Positions 7,092-14,820 are shown, numbered from the stretch's first letter. The stretch is DNA of 49,922 nt from Hymenobacter lapidiphilus (GCF_013377885.1 NZ_JABKAU010000036.1:1-49922); one strand, 5' to 3'. Program-made: numbers and translations. The notes: generated by a model from the sequence alone, not told the origin.

Positions 7092-7134
7092 GCCAGCTTA
7101 AGCTGGCATAATTCGCACGACCAGATTTGGTCGT
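7092..7134. promoter_or_regulatory. two adjacent palindromes in the arg leader
   Basis: 7092-7107 is a perfect 16-nt palindrome (GCCAGCTTAAGCTGGC). 7117-7134 is a hairpin with 7-bp arms (ACGACCA/TGGTCGT) around GATT. They lie nine bases apart. They may be an operator, an RNA structure in the arg leader, or part of a dispersed repeat family. The tandem CGA codons of the leader ORF fall in the second hairpin, and its stop codon falls in the first palindrome. Confidence 0.6.
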
Positions 7135-7166
7135 CGCAGAAGCGCAGTAGTAGAGAGGTGAATCAT
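7098..7166 (-). CDS. possible arginine leader peptide (22 codons)
   Basis: On the minus strand an ATG at 7166 opens a 22-codon frame that begins MIHLSTTALLRR, continues with a VVR and ends IMPA before a TAA at 7098. All three arginine codons are CGA, and two are adjacent and lie in the arm of a hairpin. Its position in the leader of the arginine operon, with arginine codons in a stem, is what an attenuator leader peptide would look like. There is no typical terminator immediately after it, and attenuation by leader peptide is not well known in this phylum. A dispersed repeat that happens to be open in this frame is a real alternative. Confidence 0.3.
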   Translation of the reverse strand: MIHLSTTALLRRPNLVVRIMPA

Positions 7167-7235
7167 ATGCAGGTGCCGCAGGGCGGCAGGTAGGGCCTTC
7201 AGGATTTTAAAATGGTTTAAAGCCGAAAAGCGTTG

Positions 7236-7243
7236 CAAACGTA
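7236..7243 (-). promoter_or_regulatory. candidate -7 element for the arg operon
   Basis: On the minus strand the sequence reads TACGTTTG, matching the Bacteroidota -7 consensus TAnnTTTG. No clear -33 TTG is found at 19 bp. Transcription from here would start near 7229 and give a leader of about 437 nt before the GNAT gene. Confidence 0.35.
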
Positions 7244-7363
7244 AATGTTTTTTTTTGGAAACTTTGCCGCGTCGGCCGCAAAAAGATTCGCTGGTCCCGG
7301 CTGACCGGCCCCGTACAGGGTATTTCCGGCCCCCTCCCCGCCCCTTTTCCCCGTATTCGTGTT

Positions 7364-8146
7364 ATGGCTGAAACCCTGAAAATCTTTAAAATCGGCGGTG
7401 CTATTCTCGATGAGCCAGCCCAGCTGAGCCGCTTTGTAGCCGAGCTGGCCAAGGTGCCCGGCCCCCGACTGCTGGTGCATGGCGGCGGCCGCGGGGCCAG
7501 CCAGCTGCTTACGCAACTCGGCCAGCAGCCCCAACTGGTGCAGGGCCGCCGCATCACCGATGCGGCCACGCTCGACATCGTGACGATGTTCTACGCCGGC
7601 AAAACCAACAAACAGCTCGTGGCTGGGCTACAGGCCGCGGGTGCCAATGCGTTGGGCCTCTCGGGGGCCGATGGCAACGCCATCCGGGCCGTACGCCGGC
7701 CGGTGGGTGCCATCGACTACGGTTTCGTGGGCGACCTGCCGGCGGATGCGGTGAATACCAGCCTGCTGGAGCTGCTGCTACGCGCCGGTCTGCTGCCTGT
7801 GCTCTGCGCCATCACCCACGACGGCCACGGCCAGCTGCTCAACACCAACGCCGACACCATCGCCAGCGCCGTGGCCGTGGCCCTGGCTGCACGCCGCGCC
7901 GTGGAGCTGCATTTCTGCTTCGAGAAGAATGGCGTGCTGGCCGATATCAACGACGAAAGCTCGGTGATTGAGCGCCTGACGGCCGCCGAGTATGCCCAGC
8001 TGAAAGCCGCTGGCGCAGTAGCCGCCGGCATGGTACCCAAGCTCGACAACGCCTTCGCGGCGCTGGAAGCCGGCGTGGAGCGCGTGGTAATTGAAAACGC
8101 GCTCCGCATCAACGAACCCGTAAAAACTGTGCTATGCCGGAGCTAG
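7364..8146 (+). CDS. argB: acetylglutamate (N-acylglutamate) kinase
   Basis: The 260-residue amino-acid kinase phosphorylates N-acylglutamate. The sequence shows the Lys-containing loop KIGGAIL (9-15), the glycine loop VHGGGRGASQLL and the LGLSGADGNAIRA segment that contacts the substrate. NTNADTIASAVAVALAA and ending GMVPKLDNAFAALEAGVERVVI close the ATP site. Bacteroidota ArgB enzymes can act on succinylglutamate; this cannot be read from the sequence. It heads the plus-strand half of a divergent arginine cluster, and its last 13 bp overlap the next gene, so the two are coupled. The ATG at 7364 is the only start in good position before the KIGG loop. Confidence 0.95.
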   Translation: MAETLKIFKIGGAILDEPAQLSRFVAELAKVPGPRLLVHGGGRGASQLLTQLGQQPQLVQGRRITDAATLDIVTMFYAGKTNKQLVAGLQAAGANALGLSGADGNAIRAVRRPVGAIDYGFVGDLPADAVNTSLLELLLRAGLLPVLCAITHDGHGQLLNTNADTIASAVAVALAARRAVELHFCFEKNGVLADINDESSVIERLTAAEYAQLKAAGAVAAGMVPKLDNAFAALEAGVERVVIENALRINEPVKTVLCRS

Positions 8147-9228
8147 ACGAGCCGCTGCTGACCCAGCTCACCGACGACGCCATTCAGCTGCTGATTCAGC
8201 TGATTCAGACACCTTCCTTCTCGCGGCAGGAAGACCAGACGGCAGCGCATATTGTGCGTTTCCTGACCTTTCATGGAGCCCGGCCCGAGCGCAACGCCCA
8301 CAACGTGTGGGCCGTGAGCCGGCACTACGCCCCCGCCCGGCCCACCGTGCTGCTCAACTCCCACCACGACACCGTGCAGCCCGGCACCAGTTGGACCACC
8401 GACCCGTTCGGGGCGCTGGTGGAGGGCGATAAACTCACCGGCCTCGGTAGCAACGACGCAGGCGCGGCAGCCGTGAGTTTGCTGGCGGCATTTCTGTATT
8501 TCGAGGAGCACCCGCCCACTTTTAACCTCATCTGCGCCATTACGGCCGAAGAAGAAATTTCGGGCCCCGAAGGCATCCGCCGGCTGCTGCCGCTGCTACC
8601 CGAAATTGCCCTGGGCATCGTGGGCGAGCCAACCCAAATGCACCTCGCCGTAGCTGAAAAAGGCCTCATGGTATTCGATTGCACCGCCCACGGCCGCACC
8701 GGCCACGCCGCCCGCGAAGAAGGCAAAAACGCCCTCTACAAAGCCCTCGACGACATTCAGCGGCTGCGCAACTTTCAGTTTGAGCGGGTTTCGGACCTAC
8801 TCGGGCCGGTGAAGCTGACGGTTACCCAACTCCAGGCCGGCACCCAGCACAACGTAGTGCCCGACCGTTGCACTTTCGTAGTCGATGTGCGCACCAACGA
8901 GTTGTACACCAATCAGGAAGTTGTGGACATCGTGCGTGGGCTGATTGGCTCCGAGGTGGTGCCGCGCTCCACCCACCTCAACTCCTCGCGCATTGCCCCC
9001 CACCACCCGCTGGTGCAGCGCGGGCTGGCGCTGGGCCGCCGTACCTTCGGCTCGGTCACGCTCTCCGACCAGAGCATGATGCCTTTCACCACCGTCAAAA
9101 TCGGTCCCGGCGACTCGGCCCGCTCCCACACCCCCGACGAGTACATCCTGCTCAGCGAAATCCGGGAAGGCGTGCGCGGCTATGTAGAGCTGCTGAGTGG
9201 TTTGGAGCTGTTAGCTAACAGCTACTAG
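8134..9228 (+). CDS. argE: M20-family N-acylornithine deacylase (ArgE-like)
   Basis: The 364-residue zinc peptidase-family enzyme probably removes the acetyl (or succinyl) group from acylornithine or acylcitrulline. Metal and catalytic motifs are in place: NSHHDTVQP (His77/His78, Asp79), GLGSNDAGAAA (Asp108, bridging) and AITAEEEISGPEG (Glu139-Glu141 region). The dimerisation domain follows (VAEKGLMVFDCTAHGRTGHAA). The C-terminus has RSHTPDEYI with the last metal-ligand histidine. It overlaps argB by 13 bp and precedes argH. The last residues (ELLANSY) are encoded by an AGCT-rich repeat that covers the stop codon. Substrate choice is inferred from the neighbours. Confidence 0.92.
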   Translation: MPELDEPLLTQLTDDAIQLLIQLIQTPSFSRQEDQTAAHIVRFLTFHGARPERNAHNVWAVSRHYAPARPTVLLNSHHDTVQPGTSWTTDPFGALVEGDKLTGLGSNDAGAAAVSLLAAFLYFEEHPPTFNLICAITAEEEISGPEGIRRLLPLLPEIALGIVGEPTQMHLAVAEKGLMVFDCTAHGRTGHAAREEGKNALYKALDDIQRLRNFQFERVSDLLGPVKLTVTQLQAGTQHNVVPDRCTFVVDVRTNELYTNQEVVDIVRGLIGSEVVPRSTHLNSSRIAPHHPLVQRGLALGRRTFGSVTLSDQSMMPFTTVKIGPGDSARSHTPDEYILLSEIREGVRGYVELLSGLELLANSY

Positions 9229-9402
9229 CTGTCAGCTTCGTTCTTCAAATCATCCTCAGTAAGCCACCAGACCTCCTTTTGCCTCTGTGGATACCTCCGC
9301 GAACCTCTGCGAGAAAACAGTCTGGGCGGTCATCTAAAGTATTCTGCCTCCTTTCCTAAAAACGAAAGCTAACAGCTAATAGCTGTCAGCTAAAAGCTTG
9401 AT
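9209..9402. repeat. AGCTAACAGCT-type repeats flanking the argE-argH gap
   Basis: One copy covers 9209-9236 over the argE stop (GCTGTTAGCTAACAGCTACT...) and a second lies at 9367-9400 (AGCTAACAGCTAATAGCTGT...), ending a few bases before the argH ATG. Between them, at about 9284-9318, are short CCTCTGTGG/CCTCCGCGAA/CCTCTGCGAG units. No ORF or terminator is visible in the 179-bp gap. The same AGCT-rich family recurs upstream of parA and of the DCC gene. Confidence 0.75.
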
Positions 9403-9407
9403 AACAT

Positions 9408-10724
9408 ATGAAAATCTGGGATAAGGGCATTGCCGTCGATAAGAAAATTGAACAGTTTACCGTGGGCCGCGACCGGGAGCTGGACCTGTACTTGGCGCCG
9501 TTTGATGTGCAGGCCTCGCGCGCCCAAGCCAATATGCTGGCGGCGGCGGGCCTGATTTCGGCGGCCGAAAACACGCAACTCCAGCAGGGCTTGGGCGAGT
9601 TGGAGCAGCAGCTGGAAGCCGGCACCTTCGTCATCGAGCCCGAGTACGAAGACGTGCACTCCAAAATCGAAGCTTACCTGACCGAGAAGTTCGGCGACGC
9701 GGGCAAGAAAATCCATACCGCCCGCTCGCGCAACGACCAGGTGCTTACGGCCCTGCAGCTGTTCATCCGGGACTACTGCCGCCGCACCGCCAGCCGCACG
9801 CTGGAGCTGGTGGAGGTGCTGCTGACCAAGGCCGAAGCCCACCAAACCGACCTGATGCCGGGCTACACGCACTTCCAGGCGGCCATGCCCAGCTCGTTCG
9901 GACTCTGGTTTTCAGCCTACGCCGAACACCTGCTGCTCGACCTTTCGTTGTTCGAAGCCGCCTACGTCGTGGCCGACCAGAACCCGTTGGGTTCGGGCGC
10001 GGGCTTCGGTTCCTCCTTCCCCATCGACCGCCAGATGACAACCCGGGAAATGGGTTTCGGCAACTTGGCCGTGAGCAGCGTGGGGGCCCAAATGCTGCGC
10101 GGCAAAACCGAGCGCACCCTCGCCTTCGCGCTGGCCGGCATGGCCGCCACGCTGGCCAAAATGGCCTACGATTTGGTACTCTACAACTCCCAGGACTTGG
10201 CCTTCGTGGAGCTGCCGGCCGCCTTTACCACCGGCTCCAGCATCATGCCCCACAAGAAAAACCCCGACGTGTTCGAGCTGATTCGGGGGCGCTGCCAGGT
10301 GCTGCAGGCGCTGCCCAACACGCTGCTGCTGGCCGCCGCCGGCCTGCCCAGCGGCTACCACCGCGACTTTCAGCTGCTCAAGGAAATTCTCTTCGAGCCG
10401 ATGACGCAGCTGCTCGACATCCTCGACATCGTGCTGTTTGCCCTACCCGAACTGCGCATCAAACCCAATTTGTTGAATCAGGCCAAGTACGACGCCGTGT
10501 TTTCGGTCGAGAACATCAACCAGCTTATTCAGGCCGGCGTGCCGTTCCGCGAGGCGTACAAGCAGGTGGGCCGGGCCGTGGAAGATGGTTCTTACCAGCC
10601 GCACCGCGAATTCCAGACCACTCACCTGGGTAGCGTGCACAACCTGGGGCTGGCCGAGATTCGGGATAAGGTGGTACGATTCCGGAATGGTAGCCGCCTC
10701 AGTGCGCCGCAAAAAGGCAATTAG
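9408..10724 (+). CDS. argH: argininosuccinate lyase
   Basis: The 438-residue enzyme splits argininosuccinate into arginine and fumarate, the last step of the pathway. The fumarase/aspartase superfamily signature GSSIMPHKKNPDVFE is present near residue 280, as is HTARSRNDQV (about 104-113), which binds substrate. GYTHFQAAMPSSFG gives the catalytic histidine region. Length is slightly under the usual 455-460. It is the third gene of the plus-strand arginine run, separated from argE by 179 bp of repeats rather than overlapping, so it may rely on read-through or a promoter inside that gap. Confidence 0.96.
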   Translation: MKIWDKGIAVDKKIEQFTVGRDRELDLYLAPFDVQASRAQANMLAAAGLISAAENTQLQQGLGELEQQLEAGTFVIEPEYEDVHSKIEAYLTEKFGDAGKKIHTARSRNDQVLTALQLFIRDYCRRTASRTLELVEVLLTKAEAHQTDLMPGYTHFQAAMPSSFGLWFSAYAEHLLLDLSLFEAAYVVADQNPLGSGAGFGSSFPIDRQMTTREMGFGNLAVSSVGAQMLRGKTERTLAFALAGMAATLAKMAYDLVLYNSQDLAFVELPAAFTTGSSIMPHKKNPDVFELIRGRCQVLQALPNTLLLAAAGLPSGYHRDFQLLKEILFEPMTQLLDILDIVLFALPELRIKPNLLNQAKYDAVFSVENINQLIQAGVPFREAYKQVGRAVEDGSYQPHREFQTTHLGSVHNLGLAEIRDKVVRFRNGSRLSAPQKGN

Positions 10725-10797
10725 GTGTACTGGCCAAAATTTTGCACTTCGCGTTAACAGTTCGCCCCTCAGTGGCTTACCACCCTCACCAGCCTGG

Positions 10798-10836
10798 TAA
10801 GTGTTTGCTCACCCCAATAAAGTGAGCTAACACTTA
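10798..10836. promoter_or_regulatory. 15-bp inverted repeat upstream of a -7 element
   Basis: The arms TAAGTGTTTGCTCAC and GTGAGCTAACACTTA pair with one mismatch around a 9-nt loop. The repeat ends 22 bp upstream of the TAAGTTTG element at 10858, so it would cover the -33 region. It could be an operator (a TetR regulator gene is nearby) or the hairpin ending the argH transcript, although no T-run follows. Confidence 0.5.
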
Positions 10837-10857
10837 CTGGTTTTCGAAATGATTGCG

Positions 10858-10865
10858 TAAGTTTG
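10858..10865 (+). promoter_or_regulatory. candidate -7 promoter element
   Basis: TAAGTTTG matches TAnnTTTG exactly. The -33 position has CTGG rather than TTG. A transcript from here would meet the terminator at 11019-11059 before reaching the TetR gene. Confidence 0.35.
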
Positions 10866-11018
10866 CTCTCGCTAACAGCTGCTGACTCCCACTAGGCACC
10901 GTAAGCCAATTCCCCACCCCGATTACCCGGATGTACTCCCACCCACATCCGGCCTTCTTCGAAAAGCCGCGCGGCTCTGCCCCGGCGCTGCCGCTCGCAG
11001 GCTTTCGGAACAAACGCA

Positions 11019-11059
11019 GCCGGCCGATTCGGAACCCCCGAATCGGCCGGCTTCTTTTT
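11019..11059 (+). terminator. intrinsic terminator
   Basis: Perfect 13-bp arms (GCCGGCCGATTCG and CGAATCGGCCGGC) enclose a 7-nt loop and are followed by TTCTTTTT. It lies about 295 bp beyond argH and 117 bp before the TetR gene. Confidence 0.75.
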
Positions 11060-11175
11060 GGGCTTATCTGGGAGTTACTTATTTTGCGGCGGCTGCGCCG
11101 GTTTTGGGCTTTTGCGCCCGTACTTGCGGGTTCAATTGCTACCGGGCTCCGGTCCGTCTACTCTCCCCTACTGCC

Positions 11176-11706
11176 ATGACCAATCGCAAACAGCACATTG
11201 CCGACGTGGCCCTGCGGCTTTTTGGGGAACGAGGCTTCGATAATAGCTCCACCCAGCTTATTGCCCGCGAGGCCGGCGTATCAGAAGCACTGATTTTCAA
11301 ACACTTCGGCTCCAAAGACCTGCTGCTGGAGTTCGTTATCCGTAGCGGCTACAAGCGCATTATCGAGGCCAACCGCGGCGGCCTCACCGAGCCCGACCCG
11401 CTCACCTTCATCCACAGCGTTATCGAGCTGCCCTTTAAGCTGGTGCGCGACGAGCCGTACTTCTGGAAGCTGCAGTACCGCCTGGCCGATTCGGAGATGG
11501 CGCGCCAGCAGCACGAGCGGTTTATGCGCCCGCTACCCACGCGGCTCCGGCAGGCCTTCGAGCAACTCGAATACCCCAACCCCGATAAGGAAACAGCGCT
11601 GCTACTGCTACTGGTAGAGGCACTTTGGAAAACAGAGGCCACCAAAACCGAAGACTACGGCCAGGATATGCCCGGCTTCATCAAAAGCAAGTACCAGGCG
11701 CAGTAG
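11176..11706 (+). CDS. TetR/AcrR-family transcriptional regulator
   Basis: The 176-residue protein begins with a TetR DNA-binding domain (about 1-50): HIADVALRLFGERGFDNSST, then IAREAGVSEALIFKHFGSKDLLLEFV, with the usual helix-turn-helix and the FKHF recognition segment. The rest (60-176) is a helical ligand/dimer domain I cannot assign. The ATG at 11176 gives the standard short N-terminus before the first helix. No efflux or enzyme gene is obviously paired with it; the next gene (11732) encodes a secreted protein of unknown role. The target is unknown. A nearby inverted repeat (10798-10836) is a possible operator. Confidence 0.9.
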   Translation: MTNRKQHIADVALRLFGERGFDNSSTQLIAREAGVSEALIFKHFGSKDLLLEFVIRSGYKRIIEANRGGLTEPDPLTFIHSVIELPFKLVRDEPYFWKLQYRLADSEMARQQHERFMRPLPTRLRQAFEQLEYPNPDKETALLLLLVEALWKTEATKTEDYGQDMPGFIKSKYQAQ

Positions 11707-11731
11707 TGCCCCGCAAAAGCCCCTATTGGTC

Positions 11732-12385
11732 ATGCTTTTATTCAGAGTTTTTCGAATAGCCCTGCTCATGTGGGGAGGCTTGGTAACGCAACACACGTAT
11801 GCCCAGGCCCAGATCCAGGTTCAGCGTCAGGAACAGGAATTAGAGCTGGTAAAGATGCTGCCGGATTCGCTGGATGAGCATCCCGGCCCGCTGCTTGTAT
11901 TGCCTTCTGCCACCTGGGGAAACAGCAAAAAAGAATTGCCTCCCGACAAGGGAATTCTGTATGGCAGTTGCGTACAGCGGCTGGGTTTCAGTAGTGGTGG
12001 CTTGGGCCAGTACGTGCGCGTCGTCAACCTCAACACGCAGCAGTACTTTCGGCTGAATGTGAAGCCCATTGTCCGCTCCCGCCGCGAAAACCCATTCTGC
12101 TATGCGCTGCCGGCCGGCCGTTACGCCCTCATTACGTACGAGTTTGCCGGGGGCATACAATCGAGCGTTGAATCCGTTCGTAAACACCGCAACAGTCAGA
12201 CACTGGAACGGACGCGCTACATCTTTACGGTAATGCCCGGCCAACTGCACTATGTGGGCACCTGGGACTTCAGCCAAGAGTTCGACCCGCGTTTTCTGGA
12301 CGAGAAATTCACGCTGGATTTAGTGTTTCAGCAGAAGTATCCCCATTTACCACTACATCAGGCGCAAGTTGCGCTACCCCAGTAA
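11732..12385 (+). CDS. secreted hypothetical protein, 217 aa
   Basis: I do not recognise this protein. It has a signal peptide (MLLFRVFRIALLMWGGLVTQ HTYA, cleavage near residue 24) and then a mature domain rich in beta strands (YVRVVNLNTQQYFRLNV, RYALITYEFAGGIQSSVE, TRYIFTVMPGQLHYVGTWDFS). The segment ending in GQLHYVGTWDF suggests a lipoprotein- or periplasm-type beta-sandwich that handles exported ligands, but no family was identified. I chose the ATG at 11732; an in-frame TTG two codons earlier is less likely. It starts 25 bp after the TetR gene and may be co-transcribed with it. A strong bidirectional terminator follows. Confidence 0.75.
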   Translation: MLLFRVFRIALLMWGGLVTQHTYAQAQIQVQRQEQELELVKMLPDSLDEHPGPLLVLPSATWGNSKKELPPDKGILYGSCVQRLGFSSGGLGQYVRVVNLNTQQYFRLNVKPIVRSRRENPFCYALPAGRYALITYEFAGGIQSSVESVRKHRNSQTLERTRYIFTVMPGQLHYVGTWDFSQEFDPRFLDEKFTLDLVFQQKYPHLPLHQAQVALPQ

Positions 12386-12426
12386 CAGAAAGCCCCGGCC
12401 GAAATTTCGACCGGGGCTTTCTGTTA
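12383..12426. terminator. bidirectional terminator between the secreted protein gene and lpd
   Basis: The arms are 12383-12398 (TAACAGAAAGCCCCGG) and 12411-12426, perfect complements, with AAAG/CTTT flanks that serve both strands. They lie between convergent genes. Confidence 0.8.
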
Positions 12427-12444
12427 CTGAGCGGTGAGGAGGTT

Positions 12445-13839
12445 TTACAGGTGAATAACCTCGCCGTAGGCGGCAGCGGCTGCTTCCATAATGGCCTCGC
12501 TCATGGTGGGGTGCGGGTGCACGGCCTTGATGATTTCGTGACCCGTGGTTTCGAGCTTGCGGGCTACTACCACTTCGGCAATCATTTCGGTTACGTTGGC
12601 GCCAATCATGTGGGCGCCCAGCCACTCGCCGTACTTCTTGTCGAAGATGACCTTGACGAAACCGTCTTTCACGCCGGCAGCCGAGGCTTTGCCCGAGGCC
12701 GAGAACGGGAACTTGCCCACCAAGATATCGTAGCCCTGCGCTTTGGCTTCGGCTTCCGTCATGCCCACCGAGGCAATTTCGGGCGAGGCGTAGGTGCAGC
12801 CGGGGATGTTCTGGTAGTTGAGCGGCTCGGGATGGTGGCCGGCAATCTTCTCGACGCAGATAATGCCCTCGGCCGAGGCCACGTGGGCCAGCGCGGGGCC
12901 GGGCACGATGTCGCCGATGGCATAGATGCCGGGCACGTTGGTCTGGTAAAAATCGTCCACTACGAGGCGGCCTTTCTCTACCTTGATGCCCAGCTCTTCG
13001 AGGCCCAGGTTTTCAATGTTCGTGACTACGCCTGCGGCGCTGAGCACCACGTCGCACTCAATCTGCTGGTCGCCCTTGGCCGTTTTCACGGTGACAGTGC
13101 AGCCGGCGCCACTGGTGTCCACGGCCGTTACTTCGGCGCTGGTGAGCACCTTCACGCCGATTTTCTTGAAGGATTTTTCCATCTGCCGTGACACCTCCTC
13201 GTCTTCTACGGGCACGATGCGGGGCAGGTATTCCACCACCGTCACCTCGGAGCCCATGGTGCGGTAGAAGTAGGCGAACTCGACGCCGATAGCGCCCGAA
13301 CCCACTACTACCAAGCGCTTGGGCAGCTGTTCCAGAGTCATGGCTTTGCGGTAGCCAATAATCTTTTTGTCGTCGATGGGCAGGGCCGGCAACTCGCGGG
13401 CGCGGGCGCCGGTAGCCAGGATGATGGATTTTGCCTCTACGGTTTCCGTGCCGCCCTCGGCCTTGGTGAGCTCGATTTTTCCGGCTGCCAGCAGCTTGCC
13501 GGTACCCATCAGCACCTCAATCTTATTCTTTTTGAGCAGGAAGTTGATGCCCTTGCTCATGCCATCTGCCACGCCGCGGCTGCGCTGAATTACGGCACCA
13601 AAGTCATAACCCACGTTGTCGGCACTCAGGCCGTAGTCGGCAGCGTGGTTGAGGTACTCGAATACCTGGGCGCTTTTGAGCAGGGCTTTGGTTGGAATAC
13701 AGCCCCAGTTGAGGCAGATGCCGCCCAGCGACTCGCGCTCAATTACGGCTACTTTCAAGCCCAGCTGCGAGGCCCGGATGGCGGCTACGTAGCCGCCCGG
13801 GCCGGTGCCGATAACGACCAGGTCGTATTGCAATGCCAT
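12445..13839 (-). CDS. lpdA: dihydrolipoyl dehydrogenase (E3)
   Basis: The 464-residue flavoenzyme reoxidises lipoamide in 2-oxo-acid dehydrogenase complexes. It has the N-terminal FAD motif VVIGTGPGGYVAAIRASQLG and the redox pair in GGICLNWGCIPTKAL (Cys42, Cys47). A second Rossmann motif, VVVGSGAIGVEFAYFY, binds NAD, and the C-terminal HPHPTMSEAIMEAA carries the catalytic histidine. The start at 13839 places MALQYDLVVIG directly before the FAD loop; the reading frame upstream is GC-rich noise. The gene stands alone with its own -7 element (13903-13910), and the other subunits of a complex are not in the window. Confidence 0.97.
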   Translation of the reverse strand: MALQYDLVVIGTGPGGYVAAIRASQLGLKVAVIERESLGGICLNWGCIPTKALLKSAQVFEYLNHAADYGLSADNVGYDFGAVIQRSRGVADGMSKGINFLLKKNKIEVLMGTGKLLAAGKIELTKAEGGTETVEAKSIILATGARARELPALPIDDKKIIGYRKAMTLEQLPKRLVVVGSGAIGVEFAYFYRTMGSEVTVVEYLPRIVPVEDEEVSRQMEKSFKKIGVKVLTSAEVTAVDTSGAGCTVTVKTAKGDQQIECDVVLSAAGVVTNIENLGLEELGIKVEKGRLVVDDFYQTNVPGIYAIGDIVPGPALAHVASAEGIICVEKIAGHHPEPLNYQNIPGCTYASPEIASVGMTEAEAKAQGYDILVGKFPFSASGKASAAGVKDGFVKVIFDKKYGEWLGAHMIGANVTEMIAEVVVARKLETTGHEIIKAVHPHPTMSEAIMEAAAAAYGEVIHL

Positions 13840-13902
13840 AGTGTGTTCGGTTGAAGAGTAAAAGAAGAGCCCGCCGCCGGGTAACGCCCGCGGCCGCCCG
13901 GG

Positions 13903-13910
13903 CAAAGATA
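13903..13910 (-). promoter_or_regulatory. candidate lpdA -7 element
   Basis: The minus strand reads TATCTTTG, a match to TAnnTTTG, and puts the start of transcription about 57 bp before the lpdA ATG. I see no good -33 TTG. Confidence 0.45.
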
Positions 13911-14065
13911 GGCAGGCCGGGGCAGTCGGGCGCGGCCGCCTTTAAGAGCACCCAAAACAGGCGACGCAAAATTCCGGCCCCGTCTTTGCCCCTTTGGCCG
14001 CGGCGGCCGTACAAAGGCGCGCCGACCCTGTGGCCCGCTGGTCATAGTGGCTATTTTCACTAGAC

Positions 14066-14800
14066 ATGCGTTACTTTTTCATGAAGACACCTTTCCTCTC
14101 CTTGCTGGCCGGTACTACTTTGCTGGTGGCCGGTGCCTGTACCCGCAGCAGCACTACCGACGTCGAACGTCCTTCCGCCCGCTCTGCCTCCACCGAAACG
14201 GGGGCGGCCAACAATGCCCCCACCCCTAACCGCGACGCCCCAACGGCTGGTTCTTCCGACTACATCGACCCGGCTGCCCGCAAAACGGCCCCCGACTTTC
14301 GCGCGGATATAAAGAAGGCCGATGCACGTTTGCTGGCCGTGCCCGCCGACGTAGATGCGCTTTTGCTGCGGGCCAAGTCCAAGAGCCAACTCAAGGACTA
14401 CCGCGAGGCGATGAAGGACTACAATGCCGCCATTCAGCTGGCCCCTACCAACAGTGATGTGTACTACAACCGGGGCCTGAACCGATTGGAGATGAAGGAG
14501 TACAGTGGAGCCATCCTGGACTTCAGCAAGGCGACCAAATACAACCCCAAAGACCGGGACGCCTTCTTCGGGCGGGGTTCGGCCAAGATGCAGATGTTCA
14601 ATTACCGCTCAGCCATTTCCGATTTCACCAGGGCTATTACCCTCGACCCGAACTACGCCGACGCCTACGAATACCGCGGCATCAGCTACGCATCCATCAA
14701 CAAGTTCAAGGAAGCCCGCATCGACCTCGAAAAAGCCGCCCAACTCAACCCTACCGCCGAAAAAAGCCTGCGCCGCTACGTGGGTAACAAGGATAAGTAA
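14066..14800 (+). CDS. TPR-repeat lipoprotein
   Basis: The 244-residue protein has a lipoprotein signal (LLVAGAC, lipidated Cys about residue 25) and a low-complexity Ser/Thr/Pro/Ala linker to about 70. Three to four tetratricopeptide repeats follow: YREAMKDYNAAIQLAPTNSDVYYNRGLNRL, YSGAILDFSKATKYNPKDRDAF, YRSAISDFTRAITLDPNYADAYEYRGISY and FKEARIDLEKAAQLNP. TPR arrays bind partner proteins; its partners are unknown. Either ATG at 14066 or 14081 gives a good signal peptide. It is monocistronic; a long palindrome lies beyond its stop, between it and a convergent gene. Confidence 0.85.
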   Translation: MRYFFMKTPFLSLLAGTTLLVAGACTRSSTTDVERPSARSASTETGAANNAPTPNRDAPTAGSSDYIDPAARKTAPDFRADIKKADARLLAVPADVDALLLRAKSKSQLKDYREAMKDYNAAIQLAPTNSDVYYNRGLNRLEMKEYSGAILDFSKATKYNPKDRDAFFGRGSAKMQMFNYRSAISDFTRAITLDPNYADAYEYRGISYASINKFKEARIDLEKAAQLNPTAEKSLRRYVGNKDK

Positions 14801-14820
14801 GAGGCAAGAAGGACAATTAA

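Larger units (their letters stand above)
10725..11018 (+). ncRNA. gene-free stretch; possible small RNA of about 190 nt (10872-11059)
   Basis: I find no protein gene in the 451 bp between argH and the TetR gene. A TAnnTTTG element at 10858 and a strong intrinsic terminator at 11019-11059 bracket a GC-rich segment of about 190 nt with possible pairing (for example CGGATGT/ACATCCG at 10928-10953). That is the layout of an independent small RNA. It does not show the conserved SRP RNA tip or tmRNA tag features I would recognise, so no family is assigned. Confidence 0.3.

Noticed and set aside
10872..11059. SRP RNA (4.5S), 6S RNA or tmRNA
   Set aside because: I could not find the conserved SRP tetraloop context or a tmRNA tag/tRNA-like end; kept only as an unassigned candidate transcript.
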